Shown here piece by piece: positions 21,601 through 30,754 of a DNA stretch of 64,000 bases. The notes under the pieces are model-generated. The model saw only the letters and a list, made by a program, of their open reading frames with translations. It was not told where the DNA came from and did no database searches. The translations under genes were made by a program, and so were the position numbers. Location of the stretch: assembly GCF_030445035.2 (NCBI RefSeq), contig NC_080688.1:65815449-65879448 (forward strand), written 5' to 3'. The stretch is from Dasypus novemcinctus. Its lineage: Eukaryota > Chordata > Mammalia > Cingulata > Dasypodidae. Every line of letters starts with the position of its first letter. The stretch's first letter is position 1.

Positions 21601-24600
21601 TCTCCACCCTGATGCTCTACCCCCTAGATGTCTACTCTGTGCCTCTCCTAGTGTGATGAGCAGCCAAGCAGCCCCTGCAGGGCTTGGAGGGTCATGGGAG
21701 GGGAAATCACCCCTGCTTCAGAGTATGGGATGATGGCATTTTTTGAGGTTGGTAGTGCCAGTGAGGAAGTCATAGGGTGGCTTTGCCAACTTTTTCTTGG
21801 TTCCAAGAAATCATTATGTACAGGGGCCAGAAAATGCAAATTATACTCCCAATTTTGCAAACAGTGGTCTGTAAGAAGTGAGCAAATCACTTTAACTCTA
21901 TGGGCCTTTGGCTCTTAATCTATCATTGAAGGGATTGAATGAGAATGGGGTCTACAAACAGTTTCTTAAAGGGTCAAATAGTAAATATTTTAGGCTTTGC
22001 AGGCCATGCAGTCTGTTTTTAATTTCTCCACTGTGAAAACAGTCATGGACTATACGTAAACAAATGAGTGTGGCTATATTCCGGAAACAGGCAGCCGGCC
22101 TGGAGGCTGCAGTTTGCTGACCCTTGGGTTAGATGCTGTTTAGCATCTGATCCATCTCTACCATTTGGTGACCCCTATGCCAAATTGGGCCTCCAACACC
22201 CTATTTAGCACTTAACTATATGTGCTATCTTCTTGTTGTTTTGTGTATATTGTGCTGTCTTGCCACCTAGAGAATAAGCAGTTAAGTGGTGAGAATGGCC
22301 TTGCATCTATATCCTAATAGGAACCCAGCACAGTGCTGGACGTGTACTAAGAATGCCACAAACAAGAATACCAGCCCTAACAAAGAAATTAGCTGGCACT
22401 TCTCAAGCATGCAGTCCTTGTGAGTTAAGGGCTTCATTCGCCGGGCAGTGGCTCCTGCTCCACGTTCTCTCTCTTCCTCCCCCAGCAATCATGGATGTAA
22501 TGAGATGTGAACATGAACGGGCCGTGCACCTCTTTGTCGACTCCCTGGTGAATCAGGACAAGCCAAGCTTTGCTTTCCAGTGCTCGGACTCGAACCGCTT
22601 CAAAAAGGGCATCTGTCTCAGCTGCCGGAAGAACCGTTGTAACAGCATTGGCTACAATGCCAAGAAAATGAGAAACAAGAGGAACAGCAAAATGTACCTG
22701 AAAACCCGGGCAGGCATGCCTTTCAGAGGTAACCTGCAGTTAGTCTTTTCCTTCTTTCTTAACACCATGTTGCAGAACAGAACATTTCCCAGGCCAGGAG
22801 TTTGCAGATCAGATCCTATTGTGCATGACTGAGGAAAAATAATCTTTAGACTTAAATGATGGGGACTACTTTTGTGATGTGAATCCTTACATCCATGATC
22901 CCAATAAGATCCCACTTATAAGATCTTGAATTACTTTTTTTTTTCTTAAGATTTATTTTACTTATTTATTTCTCCGCCCCACCCCATTGTTTTGCACTTG
23001 CTGTCTGTTGTCTTTTTTTTTTTTTTTTTAGGAGGTGCCAGGAACTGTACCCAGGACCTCCCATGTGGGAGTGAGGTACCCAATCACTTGAGCCACCTCC
23101 ACTTTCGGCTTGTTGTGTCTCTCATTGTGTTTCTTCTCTGTGTCTCTTTGTTGCAGCATCTTGCTGCATCAATTATCTTGTTGCGTTAGCTCACTGTGCC
23201 AGCCGTTGCATCAGCTCACTGTCTTGCTCGTCTTCTTTAGGAAGCACGGGGACCCAAACCTGGGGCCTCCCATGTGGTAGGCAGGTGCCCAATTGCTTGA
23301 GAGACATCAATTTCTATCTTACATTTAACTTTTCAAAGCTGTTTCACATTTGTTTTCTCATTCCATTATCACAACAAATCAGACGGAGGGAGAACAGGGG
23401 TTCAAAATGATGCCTGACATTTTAATATGGCATTATAAAACCATAAGGTTTTGTGGGTATTAGTTTACATGTTAGGGAGTTGAGACTCAAAGAGGTTAAT
23501 AGCTTGGTCCTAATGCTAGGTCACATAGCTAGAAAGTGGCTAGTCCAAAATCCCCACAAGATTTCCCTACCCCCAAGTTCAGATACTACAGTGATGTCTT
23601 ATATCATTGGACAGAAGTCCAGAGGGAGGCTGGAGACCAAAACAACTCTGTCCCTAAAACCTCAGTGTTCTGGGTCAGAAGTGCCTGAGTAAACAAACAA
23701 AACTCACAAATAACTTTGTTTTGCTGTCTCTGCAGTTTATCATTATCAGATGAAAATCCATGTCTTCAGCTACAAGATCATGGGAGAAATAGAGCCCAAC
23801 TTTTATGTCTCTCTTTACGGCACCAATGCAGATTCCCAGACTTTGCCTTTGGAAATGTAAGTCACAAGTTTCCTTGCAGGGTTCAGGGTAGAGAGCAAGC
23901 TAGTTTGGGAAGGTGGGAGAGCGTGAGTCTGGGAGCCAGTGATGGAGCAGGAAGTCTGATTACTTTGGGGGAGGAACTGCAGGTTCTAGGCAGCCTCTAG
24001 AGTCTTCCCCTCCCATTGTGCATGCGCCACCAAGCCCTTGACCCAGCTTTTCTGGGAGGGACTCTCTGGGGTGAGTCAGCAGGGTGAGAAGCTGCTGGGA
24101 TCAGTTAGGCAGAAACTGCTGTCTCATTTCAGGCTATGCCTGACTCCTGGGACTTTGGGAAAGTTGATACCATAAATATCAGCCATGGACTTTTTCTAAT
24201 TATCTGGCTGTGTGGGGTGGGGTAGGGATAGTAATCTGTATATTATTTGAGCACCTACGAGGTGAAAGCACAAGACCAAGTAATATGGAGATTGTGAAGA
24301 AAGGTCAGCAAAGTACTTGCCTCTCAGAACTTTGGGTCTAGTTGGGAGATCAGATTTACATACATGTGGGCACAGGTGCACATGTACCCTCACGTGTACA
24401 CACAATGGAGTGAGGCTGGCCATGCCCAGTGCCGAAAGAGAGGGACGGATCCCTGCGGGGAGAAAGGAACAGTACACCGTCTAGTGGGGAGGTAACTGAG
24501 TCTTCTCATTTCTGCTCTTTCTTGGTCCAGTTCCCCAGGAAGGAGCATAAATGGGGAGATGCACAGAGTTGGTTAGGAGAAGAAGCATGGGTGCTGTGGG

Positions 24601-27600
24601 TAACTTTCTCTCTCTGCCAGGGTGGAGCACCCATGTTCTTCCACCCTCCTCCTACTGGTGGGACGTGGAGAGCCCGAGGTGGAGGAAGGGACCGCATGCC
24701 CATTTCTCTCTAGTCATTGAGGGGCTGGAGCTGCCAGGGTACCTTCCCACGGGGCCTGGCAGTGTACCAGGTTGCAGGGGAGTGACACCAACTTCTCCCC
24801 CACCTTGTAGAGTGGAGCAGATGAACCTGAATGCCACCAACACCTTCCTGATCTACACCGAGGAAGACTTGGGGGACCTCTTGAAGATCAAACTCACCTG
24901 GAAGGGGAAAACTCAGTCCTGGTACAACCTGTGGAATAAGCTTCGCAGCCTCCTGTCTCAACCTCACGACTCCTCGCAGGAGCTGAGCATCAGGCGCATC
25001 CGGGTCAAGTCTGGGGAAACCCAGCAGAAGTAAGTACCTCCTGCCCCTTCTTCTCTTGTGTAAAAGTGGGCGGAAGGCATGTGCCTCTGCCGTGTCCTTT
25101 CCTTGGCTAGGCATGCACCTTCAGTATCCAGAGCATGCAGGCCAGACCTCAACATCTTTTCAAGGAAAAGCTAATTCCAAGGTCAAGTCTGCTGCAGTCT
25201 CTTGTGCAACTTGTGCACTGATTACCGGCTCTCGGCTGAAAGGGGTGGGCAAGTGAGGGCTGAAAGCCAGCCCTTGTGTTTGTCAAACCATGTGCTGACC
25301 TGGAGGAAGGCTTTTTTATTTTTCTTTAACAGGGCTCTTTAGGAGTGCTGCCTTGATGATCAGGTTACTAGGGAGTCCACACCACAGAAAGGTTTTGCTT
25401 GCTGCTGTCCAAAGCAAACCAGGGTGAATGGTCCAGGGAGCCCCCAGTTGCCCCAGGTGGGGGAGGCCTGTGGGAGCACCTGATTACCCCAGCATCTTAT
25501 TTTCAGGGCCTTATTATATCTTTCCTTCAGGCTCTGCATCAAGGACATAGAACTAGGATCCTAACTTCAAGTTAACAGAGAATTCTCTGTGCCGTGCCAG
25601 CTGGCAGTTTCCCACTTCTTTTAACCCCAAGCCTAGCGTGAAAGACCCAGACTTTTATCAGCTCCTAATACCATGCTTTGACTCTCTGAGCAGGCTTCTT
25701 TCTAAATAGAAACTGAGAAGGGAGGGGGAAGGACTGGGGGTTAAAGCCAGAGAAGCCTGGGAGATTTTTTCAAGAGAGGAGGGTTTCCTGCACCAAGTCC
25801 TTCACACTGAAGAGGCCACTGCCAGTCTAGGCTGGTAGGAAGCAGCTTCCACCCTCTTTGTACCTCATCTGGAATTTTCTCCATTGCAATTCCTCATGTG
25901 CCCAGTATATATCCATCATCTATAGCAAAGCCTGCCAGCAGAGGAAAGTGGAGGCTTGAGTCCCTTGTCTGAGTGTTTCGGTCCAGAATCCTGTCAGCTG
26001 GGGGATGCCAGGTTGGGGGGGGGGGGGGGGTGCGGGGAGGGTTACAACCAAGCCTGTGATTTGGATAATTGTGTTTCCTTTTAAGTTTTCTTGGCTCTTA
26101 TAAATGCAACCTATGCCTATGGGCATGGTAGCAGAAAGATTATTGTTCTTATAAAATATTCCAAATATAATAAACACCCATTAAGCCACAGCTGAGACTT
26201 AATATAAACAGTTTTCCACATTATTTTAGATATAAGATTTTTAAAATGTAGAGTGTCTCAGATGGAGTTGAAGCCCCTTTGTGCCCTTTCCCCATTCTAT
26301 TCCTTGTCCTTCAAACCAACTGTCACTAATATTCTGGTATTAGCATGTTTTCCTCCTTGGTGTTCATGTACTTTTAGTACTTCTGTTTGTATCAGAAACA
26401 ATATATGGAATCATTTTGGATGCTTTTGAGCTTTACATGAAAGGACATGTCATTTTACAAGTTGCTTCTTTTATTCAATATTTTGAAATGAAACATATCC
26501 AATTCATATAGCTCTAGTCCAGAGGTTCTTAACATTTTTTTGTTCCATGGACCCCTTTGCCAATCAGGTGCAAACCATGGACCCCTTATTAAGTTCACAC
26601 TATACTGTATATAATTTAGTAAATATCAGACCCCTACCAACAGGTCCCCACAAGAATAATGTTTTTGTTTTTTCAAAATGCCCATTTATTTCATATTCCA
26701 TTTCCAAAGGAACAGAGATGTAGTAAGGAACAAAGGAAACAAAATAATGACAGGCCTACACATTTACATTGCAAGTAGAGGCAAAACTGGTCAGGAAGAT
26801 CCTTTCAGTCCTTCTACTTCTAGAACTTAACAGTCAAAATCAATTTCTAAGAATAAGAATATTTATCTCAGAAAGAATTTTTAGGTGGCTAGAATAACGT
26901 TTTTTTGAATTACCATTCAAGCTCATGGACCCCTTTTTGAGAGCTATTGACATTGAATTCTCTGGTCTATTCACATTGAATTCCTGTTTATAAATCTTCA
27001 TTGTACAAAGAGACTATGGCTTTACCATTTTTCTGCTGAATATTTGAGTTGTTTCTACTGATCTGGCAGTAATGAACATCCTTAAACATTACCCTTGTGC
27101 ATTTGAGTGAGGGCTTCCTTGGGGGCATGAACACCAAAAAGTGCCATTGCTGGGTTATGGTATTTAACTTGACTAGTTATAGTTAAATTCCTCTCCGAAG
27201 TGGTTGGAGCAATTTTCAATCTTAGCAACAGGGTCAGAGAATTCCCCATTCCCCTCCTCCTCTCCAAACATTTGGTGCCACCTTCCTGCCATTCTGTTAG
27301 ATTTGAATTTCCTGAAGGTGGGTGAGGCGGTCAGTGTCCCTGGCCTCCTGGGAAAGCTTCCAGATGGGGGTCAGTGTCTGGTCAGGTGCATTCAGGGGCT
27401 CATGGCTCCTGCTCTCACACCCCGGAGGGTTTGGCCATAAGTTAGTGTTGAAACGGTTCTAGACCCCCGATTGTTTCCTGTGATTTTGGTTGTCCATGTG
27501 CTAAATCTTCACTTTTGCTTTGCAGCGATCTGCTCAGTGGCTTTTGTGGAGCTTTGCGTTCCTCTGGTCCGTCTTGCGGAGGAGTTAGCCACAGACATAG

Positions 27601-30600
27601 GATCCATCGAGCCGTTCCACGCAGCATACGCTGTTTTAAAATAAAGCAAAGCATTCATGCCTAACCTCATGTCACAAGAAGTAACAGTAACAAAGGCACA
27701 TTTATATTAGGATATACTTTTTTACTGAATTGGAAAATCAAGGGAGGGTTAGATTCATGAGGGCCCTGGCCGTCAAGGAGGCGTCAAAGATGCTCTGGTC
27801 ATAAAGGACAGGCGGCCTTTTGCGTGGATTAAGGGCTGCATGGGGCGACTTAGGGAAGATTTCAAGGCCAGCCGTGGCTCAGCCTCATAGCAGTGATGGG
27901 GAGGGAGCTCTACAGGTTCTTGAGTCAGGGTGGGGCCTGATGGAAACGTCTCTTTTCTCCTTGCTTCATCTTCCTCTAATCCAGAAAGCACTGTCTGGCT
28001 GACTCATGGCCTCGTGTCTTTCCCTCCAGAGTTTTGGCTACATCAGTGGTTTCTCTTTCCTCCTAGACTGGCTTTTTGTGTAGAAGACCCTGAGAACACC
28101 AGCATATCTCCTGGCCAAGAGCTCTGGTTTCACAAATGTCAGGATGGATGGAGAATGAGAAACCAAACCAGGTAACTGGGACTTCCTCGTGTGCTGATTC
28201 AGGATGTGACTGCCATCTAGCACGTGCCAGGTGTGGCTCTGGACACTTGGGCACAGCAGGGATCAAAATGGACAATACCTTTTCTCCTGTGGAGCTGGCC
28301 TTTGGCTGGGCAAAGACGGCAAAACGAGTGAACCAAGTGGGGCGCCAGAGGGTGCTAACATCCCCCTGCCTCTTGCCCTGCCTCACCTGGGGGCGTTCCC
28401 TGCCGATGGCCCTGCTGAAATGAGGTCTTTTCAGTAACTAAATCCCTCTGGTGGTGTCCCTGCCACCTGCACTGGATTGAGTCTTCACTGCAGACAGGTG
28501 CTGTGGGAAGGGCCCGGAATCCCTGGCTTCCTTCCGGGCACTAGGTTGGAGCAGGGAGTAGGACGGGAGATAAAGGACAAGGGACTCCCCCTTTTCAGGT
28601 TTTCTGGAACCCAGATTGGTGAGGGGACAGTAGTGGGCCTAATTCTCCCCCTCTGAGAAGTGTGAGCCCTCAGGTATGTGGAGCTGAGTCAGGCAAAGGC
28701 ATCGTCTTGCTTCCGTGTCCCATTGTCCTATTATTTCAGAGTTGAGGAATGCTGATGTCCTGGTGCGAAGCACTGGGCTCATCCAAAAGAGGACCCATCA
28801 CGTGTCCTTAGAGTGTAAACACCTTCTGAGGGGGTGGGAGAGGGTGCCCACCCCTTACCCAAACTTAGGGTCCAAGTAAGGACACTGCCGTCACAGACCG
28901 AGCACTTTCTAGGCACCCGCCCTTGTTCAGCCCTTACCTACGTTGTCTCCTTTAATTTTATCATCAACCCCGTGAGGCAGATATTGTTATCTCTGAGTGC
29001 AGATGAGGAAACTGAGGCTCAGGGAGATTAAGTCCCTCTCCCAGGGTCACCCAGCAAGTAATGGCAGAACCTTTGAAGCCATTAAGCCTCTACAAAAGCC
29101 TGCACTCTCTCTCGAGCACAGAGTTTCCAGTTGCTTCACAGAAATCCCTCAACTCAGTCTGGGTATCGATTATGGAGCAGCTGTGTCCATAGTGGGGACC
29201 CCTGTGATTAAACGCCTGCCAACCCCAAGGGCCTGGCCACATGCCCGGCTGCTCTGCCTCCTGTCTCGAGGCGGCAGCGTGGTCGTGGGCATGGTAATCA
29301 CAGTCTCGTGGGGCTCTGAGGACGGCCCAGCTCATTAGCGGACTCACGCTCGTATAGGCTCAGACGACTTTATGCTATAAGAATAGTTTTAATTCTTTAT
29401 GTTTGTACTCAGATTTATACCTTTTAAAGTGCTTACTCATATAGAGTCAGCCTATCTAAGAAGCATCCCGAGTCTTACAAGGGGATAAGATATTTTCTTT
29501 CCTTTCTGCTCCAGAACTTTGTAAGAGTTTTTCTTTTTTAAAAATATATTTTTTATTTATTTTTAAAAGATACTTAGATTGCATAAAATGTTACATGAAA
29601 ATATATAAGGGATTCCCATATGCCTCATTCCCCACACCTCCCACTTTTCCCCGCATTAACTTCTTTCGTTAGTGTGGTATATTCATTGCAATTGATGAAC
29701 ACATTTTGGAGCATTGCCACCAAGCATGGATTATAGTCTACATTGTAGTTTACATTCTCTCTCACTCCATTCTATAGGTTATGGCAGCATATATAATGTC
29801 CAGTATCTACCTTTGCAATGTCATTCAGGAAAAATCCAAGTCCCAAAAGTACCTCCATATTACACATCTTTTTCCCTTTCTCTGCCTTCAGCAACTCCAG
29901 TGGCCATAAGAGTTGAGAACTATACAGCTCACCTTATTCCACTTCTTTTGGGAAATAAGTTGCCCCTTCACTCACCATCAGTGGAATAGCAAACAATAGG
30001 AACCCGAATAATAAATCAACACTAGGAAGCTGTGGCTGCCCTAGGTACACATAGCCCCTTAGTAGACTCCCTCCCAGAACGGGCCCTGTTGCCCTGCTCA
30101 CTGGTGAGGAGACCAAGGTTCGTAGAGGTTCATGGCGCCTCTGCTGCCGAAAAGAGAATCCAGGCCTCTTGACTCCCCGTCTTGCCTCCTTACTGCCCAA
30201 CTAGTCTCTCATGTATTCCTAGACCAAGGCAAAGTCTTTGATAGCTCACCCTACATCTGTGTGTGTTTGTGTTGGGGTGGGTGGGTATTGTGTCAAAAGT
30301 GTAAAAGCAAGTACTGTATGGAACTAAGAAACCCAGAGAAAGGTCTCCAGTGCAGTGTTTGTCCAAGTGCTTCTGTGCATAGAAAGATTGAGATGTGAGG
30401 AATTTTCTTGTTTGTTTTTTATTAGTATTATTGAAATAATGTAAATGCTCTAATAATGATTGAAGTGATGAACACACAACTATGTGATTATAGCAAATAC
30501 CATTATTGTATATTTTGGATGAACAATATGTTTATTAGTAGGTATCAATAAAATGGATTTGTTAAAAAAAAAGTGCTTCTGTAACTTGTTGAGTGAGGGT

Positions 30601-30754
30601 GAAAAAAGAAGCACTCAGGATCTTTTCTGTTTGTTCTGAAAGGAAAGCAAGAAAAATAGTCCCATAGGTGTGGTGAGGTCATGACTGCTGAGGAAGCTAA
30701 TGAATGCCTCTCTCTCCCTTGGTTCCCTGTAGCCCAGCTCTGGAGCTTCTCTGA
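9506..30754 (+). CDS. LIPG: Endothelial lipase, ten coding exons (gene-level entry)
   Basis: LIPG is a secreted phospholipase A1/triglyceride lipase of the pancreatic lipase family. It is bound to heparan sulfate on endothelium and hydrolyses HDL phospholipids. Joined exons 9506-9602, 12495-12676, 14260-14439, 15592-15703, 20357-20578, 22486-22728, 23736-23856, 24811-25029, 28067-28171 and 30733-30754 give 1503 nt, that is 500 residues plus stop, as in human. Visible in the product: signal peptide 1-20; triad Ser169 (G-Y-S-L-G), Asp193, His274; lid between Cys252 and Cys272; basic stretch 304-337; convertase-type site R-N-K-R 327-330; PLAT domain from about 346; sequons at N80, N136, N393, N469, N491. 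All splice sites are GT/AG. One oddity is an extra Cys36. Confidence 0.97.
10590..11000 (+). repeat. L2 LINE fragment
   Basis: Sense L2-like 3' region: 'gacagacaataaactaatta', then 'gtggtcagggaaggcctcat', then a 'gaggctgaagtgagccaggcc'-type stretch. Ancient mammalian repeat in intron 1. Confidence 0.6.
11650..11770 (+). repeat. L2 LINE fragment
   Basis: Short L2 3'-end-like stretch ('cattcatttaacaaactgtt', then 'ggagatgctgaggatacata'). Boundaries approximate. Confidence 0.5.
12250..12470 (-). repeat. MIR SINE fragment
   Basis: Reverse MIR pattern ('cagatgtaaaaacagacacc', 'gaggttaaataatttgtcc') ending just before the polypyrimidine tract of LIPG exon 2. The repeat therefore supplies sequence close to the acceptor. 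Confidence 0.6.
12495..12676 (+). CDS. LIPG: LIPG exon 2: N-terminal lipase domain
   Basis: Codes residues 33-93 (phase 1 to 0). The first 15 residues are poorly conserved against human and include an extra cysteine at 36. From residue 49 the match is strong: V-R-F-N-L-R, Cys64 and Cys77 (a known disulfide pair in the family), sequon N80-M-T, and F-F-I-I-H-G-W (86-92), which forms part of the oxyanion region. The donor GT is at 12677. Confidence 0.95.
12677..14259 (+). other. LIPG: LIPG intron 2
   Basis: GT at 12677, AG at 14258-14259 after a T-rich tract. I see no clear transposon in it. Short frames at 13.2-13.95 kb have no resemblance to known families. Confidence 0.9.
14260..14439 (+). 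CDS. LIPG: LIPG exon 3: lipase domain core
   Basis: Sixty complete codons, residues 94-153, phase 0 at both ends. Includes V-V-V-V-D-W-L-P (118-125) and sequon N136-N-T. Thr111, the site of a well-known human T111I variant, is Thr here. Because the exon is phase 0, skipping it would keep the frame. Reading through its donor also stays open to a stop at 14593 (see intron 3). Confidence 0.95.
14440..15591 (+). other. LIPG: LIPG intron 3, with protein-like read-through frame
   Basis: GT at 14440, AG at 15590-15591. The exon 3 frame continues open for 51 codons to a TGA at 14593-14595. The stretch from about 14469 translates into a hydrophilic, aromatic-containing peptide that looks more protein-like than typical intron. 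I cannot name a source. The following 14600-14900 is AT-rich and looks 3' UTR-like. It may be a retrocopy end, an alternative terminal exon, or chance. Confidence 0.7.
15592..15703 (+). CDS. LIPG: LIPG exon 4: nucleophile elbow with Ser169
   Basis: Codes residues 154-190 plus one base. Contains G-Y-S-L-G-A, the lipase nucleophile elbow, with the catalytic serine at residue 169, the human number. The acceptor is CTTCCTGCAG; the donor is G|GTAAGC at 15704. Confidence 0.96.
16035..16150 (-). repeat. MIR SINE fragment
   Basis: Reverse MIR pattern: 'cccctccttttacaggcaag', then 'gaggtgaggaaacttgccc'. Ancient repeat in LIPG intron 4. Confidence 0.6.
17701..17903 (-). mobile_element. L1 3' end, 5'-truncated
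   Basis: Reverse-oriented L1 3' UTR end ('cagttttattgagctccatt', then 'caaagtgtacaatcagtggc'). It is flanked by similar 23-25 bp stretches at 17676-17700 and 17904-17926 that look like a decayed target-site duplication. Confidence 0.65.
19180..19372. repeat. hAT-type DNA transposon fossil
   Basis: Carries hallmarks of a common mammalian MER element: 'ggcactattgacatttgggg', 'cctgtgcattgtagggtgg' and 'gttgtgacaaccaaaaatgt'. Exact family not assigned. Confidence 0.6.
19595..19740. repeat. hAT-type DNA transposon fossil
   Basis: 'ctggtccatggaccacctac' at one end and 'gggaatctgcattttatgtt' toward the other resemble a widespread mammalian MER element. Boundaries approximate. Confidence 0.5.
19875..20280 (-). 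mobile_element. DAS SINE
   Basis: Reverse-oriented full-length copy: AT-rich tail on the left, body, then the tRNA-like head at 20205-20280. In reverse the head reads a box A TGGCCCAATGG and a degenerate box B. It sits about 75 bp upstream of LIPG exon 5. No clear target duplication seen. Confidence 0.85.
20357..20578 (+). CDS. LIPG: LIPG exon 5: catalytic Asp193 and lid start
   Basis: Codes residues 191-264 plus one base. Starts in G-L-D-P-A-G-P, whose Asp193 is the catalytic acid. It continues through [10 protein letters not shown] and the [10 protein letters not shown] stretch that opens the lid at Cys252. The acceptor is TTGCTGCAG; the donor is A|GTGAGT at 20579. Confidence 0.96.
20790..21163 (-). 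mobile_element. Old L1 3' region
   Basis: Reverse L1 3' UTR-like stretch ('aatgacaaaagaaatacatg', then 'ggctgcataatattccatag'). It was later split by the insertion at 21179-21383. Confidence 0.6.
21179..21383 (-). mobile_element. Xenarthran-type L1 3' end, severely 5'-truncated
   Basis: 205 bp, T-rich at the left end (poly-A of a minus-strand copy). It is flanked by TTTGGCTAATATTTT (21164-21178) and a copy differing at one base (21384-21398), a target-site duplication. The same 3' UTR type recurs at 29545-29925. Confidence 0.75.
21935..22135. repeat. hAT-Charlie-type fossil
   Basis: 'cttaaagggtcaaatagtaa', 'ttttaggctttgcaggccat' and 'gcagtttgctgacccttggg' are hallmarks of a common non-autonomous hAT element in mammals. 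Confidence 0.7.
22486..22728 (+). CDS. LIPG: LIPG exon 6: lid end, His274, heparin-binding and convertase site
   Basis: Codes residues 265-345 in 243 nt. Cys272 closes the lid and the catalytic histidine is residue 274 (C-E-H-E-R-A-V-H). Then come C297/C308 and C311/C316, family disulfides. The strongly basic stretch 304-337 includes R-N-K-R (327-330), the proprotein-convertase cleavage site known in human endothelial lipase. Cleavage there separates the catalytic and PLAT domains. The donor is G|GTAACC at 22729. Confidence 0.96.
22934..23312 (-). mobile_element. DAS-type SINE, composite
   Basis: Reverse-oriented tail, a long T run (about 23012-23030), one degenerate head (23030-23100), a second body, and a head near 23235-23310. 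This is the two-module older subfamily also seen at 7.6 and 41.4 kb. Confidence 0.7.
23430..23545 (-). repeat. MIR SINE fragment
   Basis: Reverse MIR pattern ('gagttgagactcaaagaggt', then 'ggtcacatagctagaaagtg'). Confidence 0.6.
23736..23856 (+). CDS. LIPG: LIPG exon 7: start of PLAT domain
   Basis: Codes residues 346-385 plus two bases. [13 protein letters not shown] opens the C-terminal PLAT/LH2 beta-sandwich. This domain binds lipoprotein and lipid surfaces in the lipase family. The acceptor is CTCTGCAG; the donor is AT|GTAAGT at 23857. Confidence 0.95.
23857..24810 (+). other. LIPG: LIPG intron 7
   Basis: GT at 23857, AG at 24809-24810 (TTGTAG). No clear transposon. Frames at 24.4-24.8 kb that run into exon 8 are not spliced in and show no resemblance of their own. 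Confidence 0.9.
24811..25029 (+). CDS. LIPG: LIPG exon 8: PLAT domain core
   Basis: Codes residues 386-458 plus two bases. Includes sequon N393-A-T and the tryptophan-containing loop Q-S-W-Y-N-L-W (about 419-425). In lipoprotein lipase the equivalent loop contacts lipid. The donor AA|GTAAGT is at 25030. Confidence 0.95.
26520..26959. mobile_element. hAT-like non-autonomous DNA transposon, second copy
   Basis: Begins CAGAGGTTCTTAAC and shares its sequence with the element at 5287-5490. Flanking octamers CTCTAGTC and CTCTGGTC (7 of 8 identical) fit the 8-bp target duplication of hAT elements. Its middle carries a later retroposed insertion. Confidence 0.65.
26667..26890 (-). pseudogene. Retroposed 3' UTR-like fragment, source unknown
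   Basis: About 224 bp inserted in the hAT element. It is flanked by AGAATAATGTTTTT (26653-26666) and AGAATAACGTTTTT (26891-26904). Read on the minus strand it ends with an AATAAA signal about 15 nt before an A-rich stretch, as a poly-adenylated transcript would. No open frame; I do not recognise the source. Confidence 0.55.
28067..28171 (+). CDS. LIPG: LIPG exon 9: end of PLAT domain
   Basis: Codes residues 459-493 plus two bases. C463 and C483 form the last family disulfide. Sequons N469-T-S and N491-Q-T are kept. The second differs from the human N-E-T but is still a sequon. The donor is AG|GTAACT at 28172. Confidence 0.95.
28895..29085 (-). repeat. MIR SINE
   Basis: Well-preserved reverse MIR: 'gatgaggaaactgaggctca' followed by 'gggtcacccagcaagtaatg'. 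Confidence 0.8.
29545..29925 (-). mobile_element. Xenarthran-type L1 3' UTR
   Basis: Reverse copy of the 3' UTR type also present at 21179-21383. It has an AT-rich left end, 'gattcccatatgcctcattc', then 'gatgaacacattttggagca' and 'gccaccaagcatggattata'. Confidence 0.65.
30733..30754 (+). CDS. LIPG: LIPG exon 10: last seven codons and stop
   Basis: Completes Ser494 and adds P-A-L-E-L-L before TGA at 30752-30754. This ends the protein at residue 500, as in human. The tail is short and variable in the family. The same exon carries the long 3' UTR. Confidence 0.95.

Larger units (their letters stand above)
20579..22485 (+). other. LIPG: LIPG intron 5
   Basis: GT at 20579, AG at 22484-22485. Contains an old L1 piece (20790-21163), a 205-bp L1 3'-end insertion with target duplication (21179-21383) and an hAT fossil (21935-22135). 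The rest holds nothing recognisable. Confidence 0.9.
22729..23735 (+). other. LIPG: LIPG intron 6
   Basis: GT at 22729, AG at 23734-23735. Contains a composite DAS-type SINE (22934-23312) and a MIR fragment (23430-23545); the rest is unremarkable. Confidence 0.9.
26200..27240 (-). mobile_element. Old L1 3' region, split by an hAT element
   Basis: Reverse L1 3' UTR-like sequence on both sides of the hAT insertion. It resumes in register after CTCTGGTC at 26960-26967, the partner of CTCTAGTC at 26512-26519. Confidence 0.6.
25030..28066 (+). other. LIPG: LIPG intron 8
   Basis: GT at 25030, AG at 28065-28066. Holds a G run (26014-26030) and an old reversed L1 3' region (about 26200-26511 continuing 26968-27240). 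That L1 is split by an hAT element (26520-26959), which is split in turn by an unidentified retroposed fragment (26667-26890). No coding feature recognised. Confidence 0.9.
28172..30732 (+). other. LIPG: LIPG intron 9
   Basis: GT at 28172, AG at 30731-30732 (CCCTGTAG). Contains a MIR (28895-29085) and a xenarthran-type L1 3' end (29545-29925); otherwise no recognisable feature. Confidence 0.9.
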
